A stretch of 64,000 bases of DNA from Tunturibacter empetritectus (GTDB lineage: Bacteria; Acidobacteriota; Terriglobia; Terriglobales; Acidobacteriaceae): assembly GCF_040358985.1 (NCBI RefSeq), contig NZ_CP132932.1, forward strand, positions 2,666,001 to 2,730,000, written 5' to 3'. Below, piece after piece: positions 17,449-24,865 of this stretch. Position numbers and translations under genes: made by a program. The notes below the pieces were generated by a model that was not told the origin of the DNA, did no database searches, and worked only from the letters and a program-made list of their open reading frames with translations. Numbering within the stretch: the stretch's first letter is position 1; each line of letters begins with the position of its first letter.

Positions 17449-17545
17449 CCGACCAACGGGAGGACAACCTACGCCAATCAATCAAGACAAGGTATACAAG
17501 TCACGAAGTGACCGCCCCACGCGAAGTGGGCCCGTCCGGCAGGAC
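17449..17545. repeat. Family A palindromic element, copy 2
   Basis: CCGACCAACGGGAGGA at the left, GTATACAAGTCACGAAGTGA in the middle, GCCCGTCCGGCAGGAC at the right. It follows glgC directly and could act as a transcript-end structure. Orientation is the reverse of copy 1. Confidence 0.75.
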
Positions 17546-17635
17546 AGGTGGCTGCTATTTGGCGCACTCAAAGAAGCAAAAAACAGGCCGCCCAATAAGG
17601 CGACCCGCTTCTCTTACGCTCAACTTAGCGACAAC

Positions 17636-18472
17636 CTACTGCTTGCCAATCCGATACACCACGCCGCCGGAGACCGAAAAGAACTCCCGCGTCTCGGTCC
17701 CGAAGTGCTCCAGGATCAGATCCGGCGAAATCCGGATCGCCCAGTTCTTCGAGCGATTGAAGTCGATGCTCGCTCCCAGCGCCGCAATCGGCTTCGTACG
17801 GTTGGAGTAGAGGCCCGTAGCCGCGTACGCCTCGGCCTTCGACACCACCAGATCCTTAAAGCTGTAGTCAAAGGTTCCGTGAGACACGCCGCCGTAGCCA
17901 TGGAAGTTCAACGCGGCATAATGGTTCCTGTACTTGGTGCGATACTGCGCGCCTGCCATGATCGTATTCAGGTAAACCAGTGGCCGGTTGTTGATGCCGG
18001 TACCGCCCGTCGTACTCGTCGGCCGGGTAATTCCCGAGTTCGCGAATACAGGTGTCGTTCCCGCATCGATCCGGTAGTCAACCCCTACTCCGATAGCCCG
18101 CGTAAACCAGTGATCTCCCGGCAGCCAGTACGTGCCCAGCACCTCGCCGCCGCCCAGGTTCATACGGTTGGGCAAAGACTGCCCAGCCTGGAAGTTCATA
18201 AAGTTCAGGCCGCCGTAGATCTCATACTTGTTGTCGTAGGTCGCCGGCGCCGCAAGAGCGATCTTCGTATTCGTGATCGGCACCGTGTTCTGCGTCGGCT
18301 GTGTCGCCGAAGACGAAGTAGCCTGCGCCCGGCTCTGCGTCCCGCCCGTCATCAGTAAACCCGCCGCCAACACTCCAAAGAAGGCGCGTTGCCCTGTCCT
18401 CCGCGCCCCGGTCAACTTCCATGCACCACTCGTCTTCAATCGCAACATCCGTCTCCGCATCTCTTCCAGCAT
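17636..18472 (-). CDS. Outer-membrane beta-barrel protein
   Basis: About 278 residues. A signal peptide (hydrophobic stretch [16 protein letters not shown], cleavage after SRAQA) is followed by a Ser/Thr/Asn-rich stretch. From about residue 70 the chain alternates hydrophobic and polar residues with aromatic girdles, for example [30 protein letters not shown] and a final [13 protein letters not shown] strand. This is typical of an OmpA/OmpW-like barrel. The start is uncertain; the ATG at 18472 or one of two further Met codons (18460, 18448) could be used. Divergent from tatA. Specific role unknown. Confidence 0.75.
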   Translation of the reverse strand: MLEEMRRRMLRLKTSGAWKLTGARRTGQRAFFGVLAAGLLMTGGTQSRAQATSSSATQPTQNTVPITNTKIALAAPATYDNKYEIYGGLNFMNFQAGQSLPNRMNLGGGEVLGTYWLPGDHWFTRAIGVGVDYRIDAGTTPVFANSGITRPTSTTGGTGINNRPLVYLNTIMAGAQYRTKYRNHYAALNFHGYGGVSHGTFDYSFKDLVVSKAEAYAATGLYSNRTKPIAALGASIDFNRSKNWAIRISPDLILEHFGTETREFFSVSGGVVYRIGKQ

Positions 18473-18648
18473 CTGCAACTGCACTTCTTTCAGTTTTCTT
18501 CGTGCACTTACCCTGTGTACACATACCAAGATATAACGTTCAGCCAACATCTGCTTCGGCCGCTGCGGCGTATCTATCCATAGCGCGCACCTGTGCGACA
18601 ATAGTGGGTGGCAGTCGGTGCATGTGCCAGGCTGCAGGGAGAAACAGT

Positions 18649-18861
18649 ATGGGCGAACTATTTACACCAACACATCTCATCGTTATCGCCGTAGTTGTCC
18701 TGGTCCTCTTCGGTGGCAAGAAGCTGCCTGAGCTCGGCAAAGGCCTCGGCGAAGGTCTCCGCGGCTTCAAGGACGGGATGAAGGGCGTCAACGACGAGGT
18801 CAACAAGCCGACCGAGACAACCCACGCCGTCACTCCCAAGCCTGAAGAATCGGTCAAATAA
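18649..18861 (+). CDS. tatA: Sec-independent protein translocase component TatA/E
   Basis: 70 residues with the classic Tat design: a short periplasmic N-terminus, one membrane helix (residues 9-22, [14 protein letters not shown]), the [20 protein letters not shown] amphipathic helix, and a polar tail. Forms the pore-like part of the twin-arginine system that exports folded proteins. The ATG at 18649 follows GGGAGAAACAG. No tatB or tatC is adjacent, so those are elsewhere. Isolated gene between a divergent porin-like gene and a large palindrome. Confidence 0.95.
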   Translation: MGELFTPTHLIVIAVVVLVLFGGKKLPELGKGLGEGLRGFKDGMKGVNDEVNKPTETTHAVTPKPEESVK

Positions 18862-18911
18862 CGCAACCTCCTCCCGCGATACAACTCCTCTTGCTAAAAG
18901 CTAAGTCCTGT

Positions 18912-19105
18912 GTCCTGCCGGACGAGCGTCCTGCGCGGACGGCGGTCACTTCGTGACTTGTATACCGGTCTTGGCGGAATGAGCGGCACAGGTCCTCCCG
19001 TTGGTCGGCGTAGAATTCAGCTTGCGACCAACGGAAGCGCCAAGCGAAGCGGTAAACAAGTCACGAAGTGACCGCCGTCCGCGCAGGGCGCCCGTCCGGC
19101 AGGAC
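18912..19105. repeat. Family A palindromic element, copy 3 (large inverted repeat)
   Basis: About 194 bp. The two arms begin and end with GTCCTGCCGGAC and its complement and pair over about 55 bases with only a few mismatches, including GGCGGTCACTTCGTGACTTG. An inner hairpin CGTTGGTCG / CGACCAACG lies inside. It separates tatA from ppk2 and would form a very stable cruciform or RNA hairpin. Confidence 0.8.
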
Positions 19106-19125
19106 AAAACGAGGGAACCATCCGA

Positions 19126-19932
19126 ATGAAGATCAAATCCCCCTACCTCATCAAGCCAAACGCGCACATCCGGCTCACCAAAAAATCCACCTTAGACACC
19201 GGCAACTACAAGTCCGAGGAAGCCGCTGCAGCCGTCCTGGTCAAGCACCGCACCCAGCTCGCCGCCCTGCAGGACGTCTTCTACGCCAGCCAGACCAAAG
19301 CCCTCCTCATCGTCCTGCAAGGCATGGACACCGCCGGCAAAGACGGCACCATCAACCACATCTTCTCCGGCATCAATCCCCAAGGCTGCGACGTCGCCTC
19401 CTTCAAAGTCCCCACCCCGCTTGAAGCCCGTCACGACTTTCTATGGCGAGTCCACGCCCAGGTTCCGCCGCGCGGCATGATCGGCATCTTCAATCGCTCC
19501 CACTACGAAGACGTCCTCTCCCCACGGGTTCACAAGCTCATCTCCGAAAAGACCGTTCGTCGCCGCCTCGACAACATCAACACCTTCGAGAGCATGCTCG
19601 TCGACAGTGACGTCCTCATCCTCAAGTTTTATCTCCACATCTCACGAGACGAGCAGACCGCGCGCCTCCAATCCCGCATCGACGCCTCAAAAAAGCGGTG
19701 GAAGCTCTCCGAGGCCGACCTCCACGAACGCAAGTTCTGGCCCCAGTACATCGACGCCTACGACCACATCCTCTCCACCACCAGCCCCAAACACGCCCCC
19801 TGGTTCGTCATCCCCGCCGATAACAAGTGGTATCGCAACATCGCCATCTCTACCATCCTCGTAGACGTCATGCAAAGCCTGAAACTCAAATTCCCTGAGC
19901 CCACCATAGACGCCTCCACCATCAAGCTCTAA
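19126..19932 (+). CDS. Polyphosphate kinase 2 family protein
   Basis: 268 residues. The Walker A-like motif is GMDTAGKDG (Gly66-Gly74), the second phosphate-binding element is IGIFNRSHYEDVL near residue 118, and the lid carries VRRRL. PPK2 enzymes phosphorylate nucleotides from polyphosphate. The exact substrate preference (AMP, ADP or GDP) cannot be read from the motifs alone. Soluble, no signal peptide. The ATG at 19126 is the natural start; GAGGGAACC lies upstream. It begins 20 bases after the large palindrome. Confidence 0.93.
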   Translation: MKIKSPYLIKPNAHIRLTKKSTLDTGNYKSEEAAAAVLVKHRTQLAALQDVFYASQTKALLIVLQGMDTAGKDGTINHIFSGINPQGCDVASFKVPTPLEARHDFLWRVHAQVPPRGMIGIFNRSHYEDVLSPRVHKLISEKTVRRRLDNINTFESMLVDSDVLILKFYLHISRDEQTARLQSRIDASKKRWKLSEADLHERKFWPQYIDAYDHILSTTSPKHAPWFVIPADNKWYRNIAISTILVDVMQSLKLKFPEPTIDASTIKL

Positions 19933-20325
19933 CCGCTGTCGCTGTCGCGGCTTTCATTGCTGTTGTTGCTGTTGCTGGTGTTATTGCTGTTGTCTGTCCT
20001 CTTGTTTGTCATCCCGTAGGGATCTGCTGTTCGTTTTTGCAGTTGCAGTTGCCGCTGCACTTTCTGTTGTTCTTGCTGTTGCCGATGTTCTTGCTGTTGC
20101 CGATGTTCTTGCTGTTACCGTTGTTCTTGCTGTTACCGTTGCACTTGCTGTTGCTTCTGAGGTAGAGCAGGGCTTCAGCCCTGCGTCTAATCCCGCCGCG
20201 AAGCGGCCTCCTCTCTGCCGAAGGCCGGAGCGAAGCCCGAAGGGGCGAAGCGACAAAATATTGCCTTTGCCGTTGCTTGTTCTTATCTCCCTATCAGCCT
20301 AATTAACCCCACCCAGCTAAATCTA
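19933..20325. repeat. Intergenic repeat cluster after ppk2
   Basis: This 393-bp gap has no gene. It holds irregular TTGCTG runs (19935-20005), a GTCATCCC-3-GGGATCTGC family B hairpin (20008-20031), an 18-bp tandem array (20069-20158) and a GCAGGGC-4-GCCCTGC hairpin (20167-20184). A weakly coding minus-strand frame here is an artefact of the triplet-like repeats. Confidence 0.7.
20069..20158. repeat. 18-bp tandem repeat, about five copies
   Basis: Units GTTCTTGCTGTTGCCGAT (twice, from 20069 and 20087), GTTCTTGCTGTTACCGTT (twice, from 20105 and 20123) and one degenerate unit (from 20141). No spacers, so it is not CRISPR. Copy number could vary between strains. Confidence 0.85.
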
Positions 20326-21216
20326 CTAAACCGTAACCATCACCACCGCCGCCGCCGCCACAGCCATCCCCCAAGCCTGCCTCCGCGTGGGCCGCTCCCT
20401 CAACGTCCAAGCCGCCAGCAAAATCGTCGAAGCCGGATAAAGCGAAGCCAACACCGCCGCCACATCCAGCCGTCCCGCCCGCGTCGCCGCAACATAAAAC
20501 AGATTCCCCGAAGTATCCAGCAGCGCCGTAGCCATCGCCCACAACACCACCGGCCGCGTCACCCGCACCTGCCCCTCGCCTTTCTTCGACCGAAGCGACA
20601 TCCCCGCCAGCATCAGCGCACAAACCCCAATACTCCCCATCCTGGAGGTAGCCAGCGGCCAGATCACACCCGTCTTCGCCGCCGCCACCTTCAGCGCCGT
20701 GAAGTAAATCCCAAACCCCACGCCGCCGATCACCGCCAGCCAGAAGGTACTCCGGTCTGCCGGCTTCGCCTCAGCATTCTCCCCCGCAGCAATCAGCCAG
20801 ATCGAAACCCCAGCCACCAGAAATCCAGCCAGCTGCAACATCCCCGGCGACCCCTCCCACGCCGCAGAAAACGCCGCCGGAATCGTCGCCGCCAGCAACC
20901 CGCTCAACGCCGCCGAAGCCCCCATCGCCCCGCGCGACAGCGCAATGTAAAAGCAAGCCAACGCAACCCCAGCAGTCACGCCTGCCACCACTCCCCACAG
21001 CAGCGCAGCTCCATGCGGAAACGCATCTCCCCGCGCCCACGCCGCCAGCACCAGCAAGCTGATGCTCGCGCAGTGACTCAGCAAAATCACCCGCAACGCC
21101 GCACCCATCGAGCCGCCGGCCCGCTTCACGCCCATGCCGCCCGCAAAATCCCCACCACCCCACAGCACTGCGGCAGCCAGCGCCAGCAGCGCATTTCCAT
21201 GCACCATCATCTCCAT
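20326..21216 (-). CDS. EamA/DMT-type transporter
   Basis: 296 residues with ten hydrophobic segments in two similar halves, the layout of EamA (drug/metabolite) exporters. The first half begins LLALAAAVLWGGGDFAGG and the second near residue 158 with FWLAVIGGVGFGIYF. There are no extra domains. These proteins export amino acids, metabolites or drugs; the substrate is unknown. It lies directly after a VWFA gene on the same strand, 24 bases from it, and may be co-transcribed with it. Confidence 0.85.
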   Translation of the reverse strand: MEMMVHGNALLALAAAVLWGGGDFAGGMGVKRAGGSMGAALRVILLSHCASISLLVLAAWARGDAFPHGAALLWGVVAGVTAGVALACFYIALSRGAMGASAALSGLLAATIPAAFSAAWEGSPGMLQLAGFLVAGVSIWLIAAGENAEAKPADRSTFWLAVIGGVGFGIYFTALKVAAAKTGVIWPLATSRMGSIGVCALMLAGMSLRSKKGEGQVRVTRPVVLWAMATALLDTSGNLFYVAATRAGRLDVAAVLASLYPASTILLAAWTLRERPTRRQAWGMAVAAAAVVMVTV

Positions 21217-21240
21217 CAGATTCCGATCAGGCCACGCGTC

Positions 21241-22638
21241 TTACTTGACCGACACAATCCCCGCAGGCCGCGAGTCGCCCGCCGTCGGGTAGTAGCCCTT
21301 CTTCGCGATCACCGTCAGGTTCGGCCGCATCACCTTCACCTCAAGCGTCCGGTACTTGCCATCGATAAACGGCTCATGCGTGTAGTAGCCGACCGTGTAT
21401 TGCGTCCGCACCTCTTCCGCGATCTTCGCAAAGCTCGTCTCGATACCCTTCTGCCGGAACTCGCCATCAAAGTTTCCGCCCGTAGCATTCGCATACGCCG
21501 GCAGAATATTATCCCGCATCGTCAACGGCAGATGGATCCGATCCAGGAATCCAATCACCGGCAGCGACGAATCGCCAACCAGCGTTCCATACACCGCAAT
21601 CTTGTTCGTGTTCAGATACTTCACCACCTGCGAAAACTTCGCCGTGCTTCCATACTCCCGTCCATCGCTGATTACATAAATAATCCGCCGCCGACCGGTC
21701 TTGGTCTTCGACAACGCCGTCGCCGCCGCCAGAATCGCATCGTTCAGCGTATGTACATCCCGCGGAACGTTCTGAATTCCCAGGATGCTCGTTCCATGAG
21801 TTGCATTCGTGTTCGGATCGGTATGGCTATCCTGCCCGCCGTTGATGCTGATGTTCTGCCCCAGCGGCCCCGTCGTGTCGTAGTAGATCGGCTCGCGCCC
21901 CGTCACCTTCGACCGCTCCAGCACCGCCTCCAGACGCGCACTCTGCGCCCCGGTAAAGTCCGTCTGCATCTTCGGCCCGTTGTTATACGTAAACACCGAG
22001 ACCTCGTCATACGGCGTAAACGCCCCCTGCAGCGCAGACAGCGAGTTATTCACCTTCGCCATATTGTCGTAGGTCATACTCTGGTCGATCACCAGTGCTA
22101 CCGACAGAGGAAACGGATCGACCGTAAACAGATCCAGCTTCTGCCGCAGGTTGTTCTCATACACCCGCACATCCCGCCACGTCAGCCCCGGCACCAGCCG
22201 CTGCTTGTTGTCCTTCACCGTAAACGGCACTTCCACAAAGTTGGTCTGCACCCGCAGCGTAAACTCCCCCGGCCCCTGCCCCGCAGCAGGAATCTCAGGC
22301 GGCGGTCCATCATCCTGCTTCTGCGCTGCGGTCTCCGGCAGCCTGCTAGGCACACCGCCATCCTGCGTGGGAGCCGAGTTATCTCCAGCCGACTCTGGCG
22401 TCGTCCCAGCACCGGGCGTCACCGGCCCAACCGGCAGCCCCTGCGGCCTCGGAGCATCCGGAATCGCCTGTGGCTTCGGCCCATCAGGAATCGCCTGTGA
22501 GATCGGCTGTTGCTGTGCTGCATCCTGCTGCGCCTGCGTCAGTGCCGGCTGTCCAGCCATCATGCACGCCAAAGCTCCCGCCAATATACCGTTCCTAACC
22601 AAGCGAAAATCCCCCATCTCTTCCAGCCGGGCCTTCAT
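21241..22638 (-). CDS. Secreted VWFA-related acidobacterial-type protein
   Basis: About 465 residues. Signal peptide near residues 15-37 (ILAGALACMMAGQPALTQAQ), a Pro/Gln-rich spacer to about residue 110, then a VWFA domain typical of acidobacteria. The metal-site motif reads DQSMT (IDQSMTYDN), a DxSxT variant of MIDAS. The C-terminal half has TQYTVGYYTHEPFIDGKYR near the end, a conserved closing block of this family. Probably periplasmic; the family function is unknown. Divergent from a second VWFA gene at 23032. The start is uncertain (22638 or 22617). Confidence 0.85.
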   Translation of the reverse strand: MKARLEEMGDFRLVRNGILAGALACMMAGQPALTQAQQDAAQQQPISQAIPDGPKPQAIPDAPRPQGLPVGPVTPGAGTTPESAGDNSAPTQDGGVPSRLPETAAQKQDDGPPPEIPAAGQGPGEFTLRVQTNFVEVPFTVKDNKQRLVPGLTWRDVRVYENNLRQKLDLFTVDPFPLSVALVIDQSMTYDNMAKVNNSLSALQGAFTPYDEVSVFTYNNGPKMQTDFTGAQSARLEAVLERSKVTGREPIYYDTTGPLGQNISINGGQDSHTDPNTNATHGTSILGIQNVPRDVHTLNDAILAAATALSKTKTGRRRIIYVISDGREYGSTAKFSQVVKYLNTNKIAVYGTLVGDSSLPVIGFLDRIHLPLTMRDNILPAYANATGGNFDGEFRQKGIETSFAKIAEEVRTQYTVGYYTHEPFIDGKYRTLEVKVMRPNLTVIAKKGYYPTAGDSRPAGIVSVK

Positions 22639-23031
22639 AACCCAAAGCTTCACGAACTAACAGACTATCAGCGCAACATCCCCGCCGCCATCCCCATCCC
22701 GCAGGACCCCAGTCGCACCGCCATGCCTTTGGACGCCTCATCCCCTCACAACGTTGCGCCCAGGTCGCCATCCCTCCCCAAACGCCTAAAGAAGCATCAT
22801 CTTGACTGAAGCGATTGCTTTGACCGAACTGATTGCTTGTCAAAACGACCACGAACAAAGCTGGTCATTCTGAGCGCAGCGAAGAACCCCCGCATTTGCT
22901 TTTCGCCGTTGCTTGTCCTTATCCGCCGCCGCTCTTAAAATCATCAAAAAATCCGCACCATCCGCGCCAATCCGTCAGTCAGCCCTCACATTTTCCTCAA
23001 ACTCACCCCCAACTTCGTCGTCTAATACGGT
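22639..23031. promoter_or_regulatory. Divergent control region between two VWFA genes
   Basis: 393 bp. It contains an 18-bp tandem duplication (22802-22819 and 22820-22837, TTGACTGAAGCGATTGCT with three changes), and a family C hairpin element (22864-22897). I see no convincing promoter for the plus-strand gene; the AT-rich step is near 22940-22970. No gene. Confidence 0.4.
22864..22897. repeat. Family C element, short copy
   Basis: GTCATTCTGAGCGCAGCGAA followed by GAACCCCCGCATTT; the long hairpin of the 64-bp copies is missing. Confidence 0.6.
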
Positions 23032-24069
23032 ATGCGCCCCCTCAGCCTCGCCGCCGTCGCCCTCGCTCTCAGTCTCACCCCCGCCCTCCGCGCGCAGGAG
23101 GCACCCTCCCCCGGCGGCCCACCCCCCGCCAGCGACGCCGCCGCCCAGCCCGTCGACATCGGCGACACCCAGACCCTCAAAGTCAACGTCAACCTCGTCA
23201 ACGTCTACTTCTCCGTCCGCGACAAGAGCGGCTTCATCACCAACCTCCACAAAGACGACTGCAGCATCTACGAGGACAAGGGCCTCCAGAAGACAAAAAA
23301 CTTCACCCAGGAAAAAAACCTCCCCCTCACCATCGGCATCCTGCTCGACACCAGCGGCAGCCAGAAGAACGTACTCCCTCTAGAACAGCAGTCCGGAGCC
23401 GAGTTCCTCAAAGACGTCCTCACCCCCAAGGACGAAGCCTTCCTCATCTCCTTCGACATTAACGTCAACCTCCTCTCCGACTACACCAACAGCCCCCGTG
23501 AGATTAAACACTCGATCGACTCCGCCGAGATCAACACCGGCGCCGGCACCGGCTCTGTTACAGGCAACGGCACCGCCCGCGGAACGTTGCTATTCGATGC
23601 GGTCTACCTAGCCGCCCACGACAAGCTCCGCCAGGAGGCCGGCCGCAAGATCCTCGTCCTTCTCACCGACGGAGGCGACCAGGGCTCGCAGGAGACTCTA
23701 AAGACCGCAACCGAGGCTGCCCAGAAGGCCAACGCCATCATCTACGTCATCCTTATCGCCGACCGCGGCTTCTACGGCGGAGGCTTCGGCATCAACCTCG
23801 GCGACACCGGCGCACGCGACATGGAGCGCCTCGCCACCGAGACCGGAGGCCGCGTCATCAACGTAGGCAACAACGGCAAGAAGCTCGAAGAGGCCTTCGA
23901 CCAGATTCAGGACGAGCTTCGTACCCAGTACCTCGCCAGCTTCACCCCCACCAACACCAAGATCGACGGCACCTTCCGCACCCTCAACATCACCTGCCAG
24001 CCCGGCCAAAAGATTCAGGCCCGCAAAGGCTACTACGCCATAGCCGACGCCCTGGGCAAAGACGACTAA
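23032..24069 (+). CDS. Secreted VWFA-related acidobacterial-type protein
   Basis: 345 residues. Short signal peptide (MRPLSLAAVALALSL, cleavage after LRAQ), then a spacer and a VWFA domain with a perfect MIDAS motif DTSGS (LLDTSGSQKN). Further conserved parts are ILVLLTDGGDQGSQETL, YVILIADRG and the closing QYLASFTPTNTKIDGTFR. Members are found in multiple copies in acidobacterial genomes and are presumed secreted adhesion or assembly proteins of unknown role. The paralogue at 21241 differs in MIDAS type. No partner genes are visible. Confidence 0.88.
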   Translation: MRPLSLAAVALALSLTPALRAQEAPSPGGPPPASDAAAQPVDIGDTQTLKVNVNLVNVYFSVRDKSGFITNLHKDDCSIYEDKGLQKTKNFTQEKNLPLTIGILLDTSGSQKNVLPLEQQSGAEFLKDVLTPKDEAFLISFDINVNLLSDYTNSPREIKHSIDSAEINTGAGTGSVTGNGTARGTLLFDAVYLAAHDKLRQEAGRKILVLLTDGGDQGSQETLKTATEAAQKANAIIYVILIADRGFYGGGFGINLGDTGARDMERLATETGGRVINVGNNGKKLEEAFDQIQDELRTQYLASFTPTNTKIDGTFRTLNITCQPGQKIQARKGYYAIADALGKDD

Positions 24070-24136
24070 GTTCCCGGCCCATCTTTGTTCTTGTGTCCTT
24101 GCCGTTGCTGCTCCCTTGGTTGTCCTTTTTGTTTGT

Positions 24137-24160
24137 CATCTTGTTTGTCATCCCGCAGGG
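24137..24160. repeat. Family B hairpin
   Basis: GTCATCCCGCAGGGATCTGC followed by TTTT; the same design occurs at 20008, 24315 and 60514, and in altered form at 62592. Confidence 0.65.
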
Positions 24161-24215
24161 ATCTGCTTTTTGCCCTCCGCTTTCTACTGAACGCTCCCTA
24201 CCCCTCACCACCGCC

Positions 24216-24279
24216 GTCATCCTGAGCGAAGTGGCTCACGGCACCATGTGAGCCACGCAGTCGAAGGATCCCCGTATTT
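24216..24279. repeat. 64-bp hairpin element, family C copy 2
   Basis: Same flanks as the copy at 8197. The stem is GTGGCTCAC / GTGAGCCAC; copy 1 has GTTGCTCAC / GTGAGCAAC. The one stem difference is compensated on the other strand (T-A becomes G-C) and the other two changes are in the loop. Confidence 0.85.
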
Positions 24280-24314
24280 CGTCGTTGCTGTTGTCGTTGC
24301 CTGTCCTTTTGGTT

Positions 24315-24339
24315 GTCATCCCCGAAGGGGATCGGCGTT
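24315..24339. repeat. Family B hairpin, GTCATCCCC-3-GGGGATCGG form
   Basis: Sits 36 bases after the family C element, in a 796-bp gap without a clear gene. Confidence 0.6.
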
Positions 24340-24353
24340 GTCGCTGAACTTGG

Positions 24354-24547
24354 ATGAAGCCGGACCAGTTTCACATCGGTCGCGCTGTGGGTGAACCGCT
24401 TTAGATCAACGCCAGACCGAAGCCGAGGCCGATGACGAGGACGGCGACCCAGACGACCCCGCCGCCCAGCTCAACCGCCAACTCAAACGCATCCGCAACG
24501 GAGAGCACATAGAAGTACTTCGGGTGCCCCTCAAAACCCGAAACTAA
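24354..24547 (+). pseudogene. Possible frameshifted small gene remnant
   Basis: An ATG at 24354 opens a 16-codon frame (MKPDQFHIGRAVGEPL) that ends in TAG. A second frame with no start codon runs from 24395 to 24547 and reads DPAAQLNRQLKRIRNGEHIE near its end, which looks like real protein rather than random sequence. Joining the two would need a one-base change near 24400. No ribosome-binding site precedes the ATG. Product unknown. This is a low-confidence remnant; it could also be non-coding. Confidence 0.3.
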
Positions 24548-24587
24548 TTTGCGCTGCTTTTTTTAGCGATTTTCCGCCCAAAAATCG

Positions 24588-24842
24588 CATGTCAAGCCCC
24601 ATAACCACGCAACTCTTTACAAACCAACGACATCCGCATGGCATTTCGTTGGCTCCCAACCGCTATACTGAATACAGAGAGAAAGAGCAGCAGGCAAAGC
24701 GCGACAGCCAACTCCTAACTTATTGATAACAAGTATTTTGTGCATAACCGTTTTGTATTGAATACTTTGCAGACGCCACCCCTCTGTAAATCATTGAATA
24801 CAAGTATTTTCCGCCCAAAATACCCACAAGGGGGAGGGGGTA
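24588..24842 (+). repeat. Intergenic promoter-like module E, copy 2
   Basis: Blocks in the same order and almost the same spacing as at 8312-8564: CATGTCAA (24588), TGGCATTT then TATACT (24664-24669, 76 bases from the left block), TATTTTGTGC (24734), and CCAAAATACCC then GGGGGAGGGGGT (24830-24841). The distances left block to G-rich block are 240 and 242. The gap also holds two AAGTATTTT copies and the palindrome GTATTGAATAC. Confidence 0.55.
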
Positions 24843-24865
24843 CCCCTCCCAACCAAGGAGCCAAC

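Noticed and set aside
20069..20158. Possible CRISPR
   Set aside because: Units are contiguous with no spacers and no cas genes are near.
19981..20256. Minus-strand frame with Thr/Ala repeats
   Set aside because: Its repeats are the translation of the 18-bp array and triplet runs; no start signal or family.
21013..22500. 495-codon plus-strand frame opposite a VWFA gene
   Set aside because: Antisense artefact with basic, low-complexity translation.
23990..24220. Minus-strand small frame after the second VWFA gene
   Set aside because: Covers repeat elements and the 3' end of a real gene; no signal for translation.
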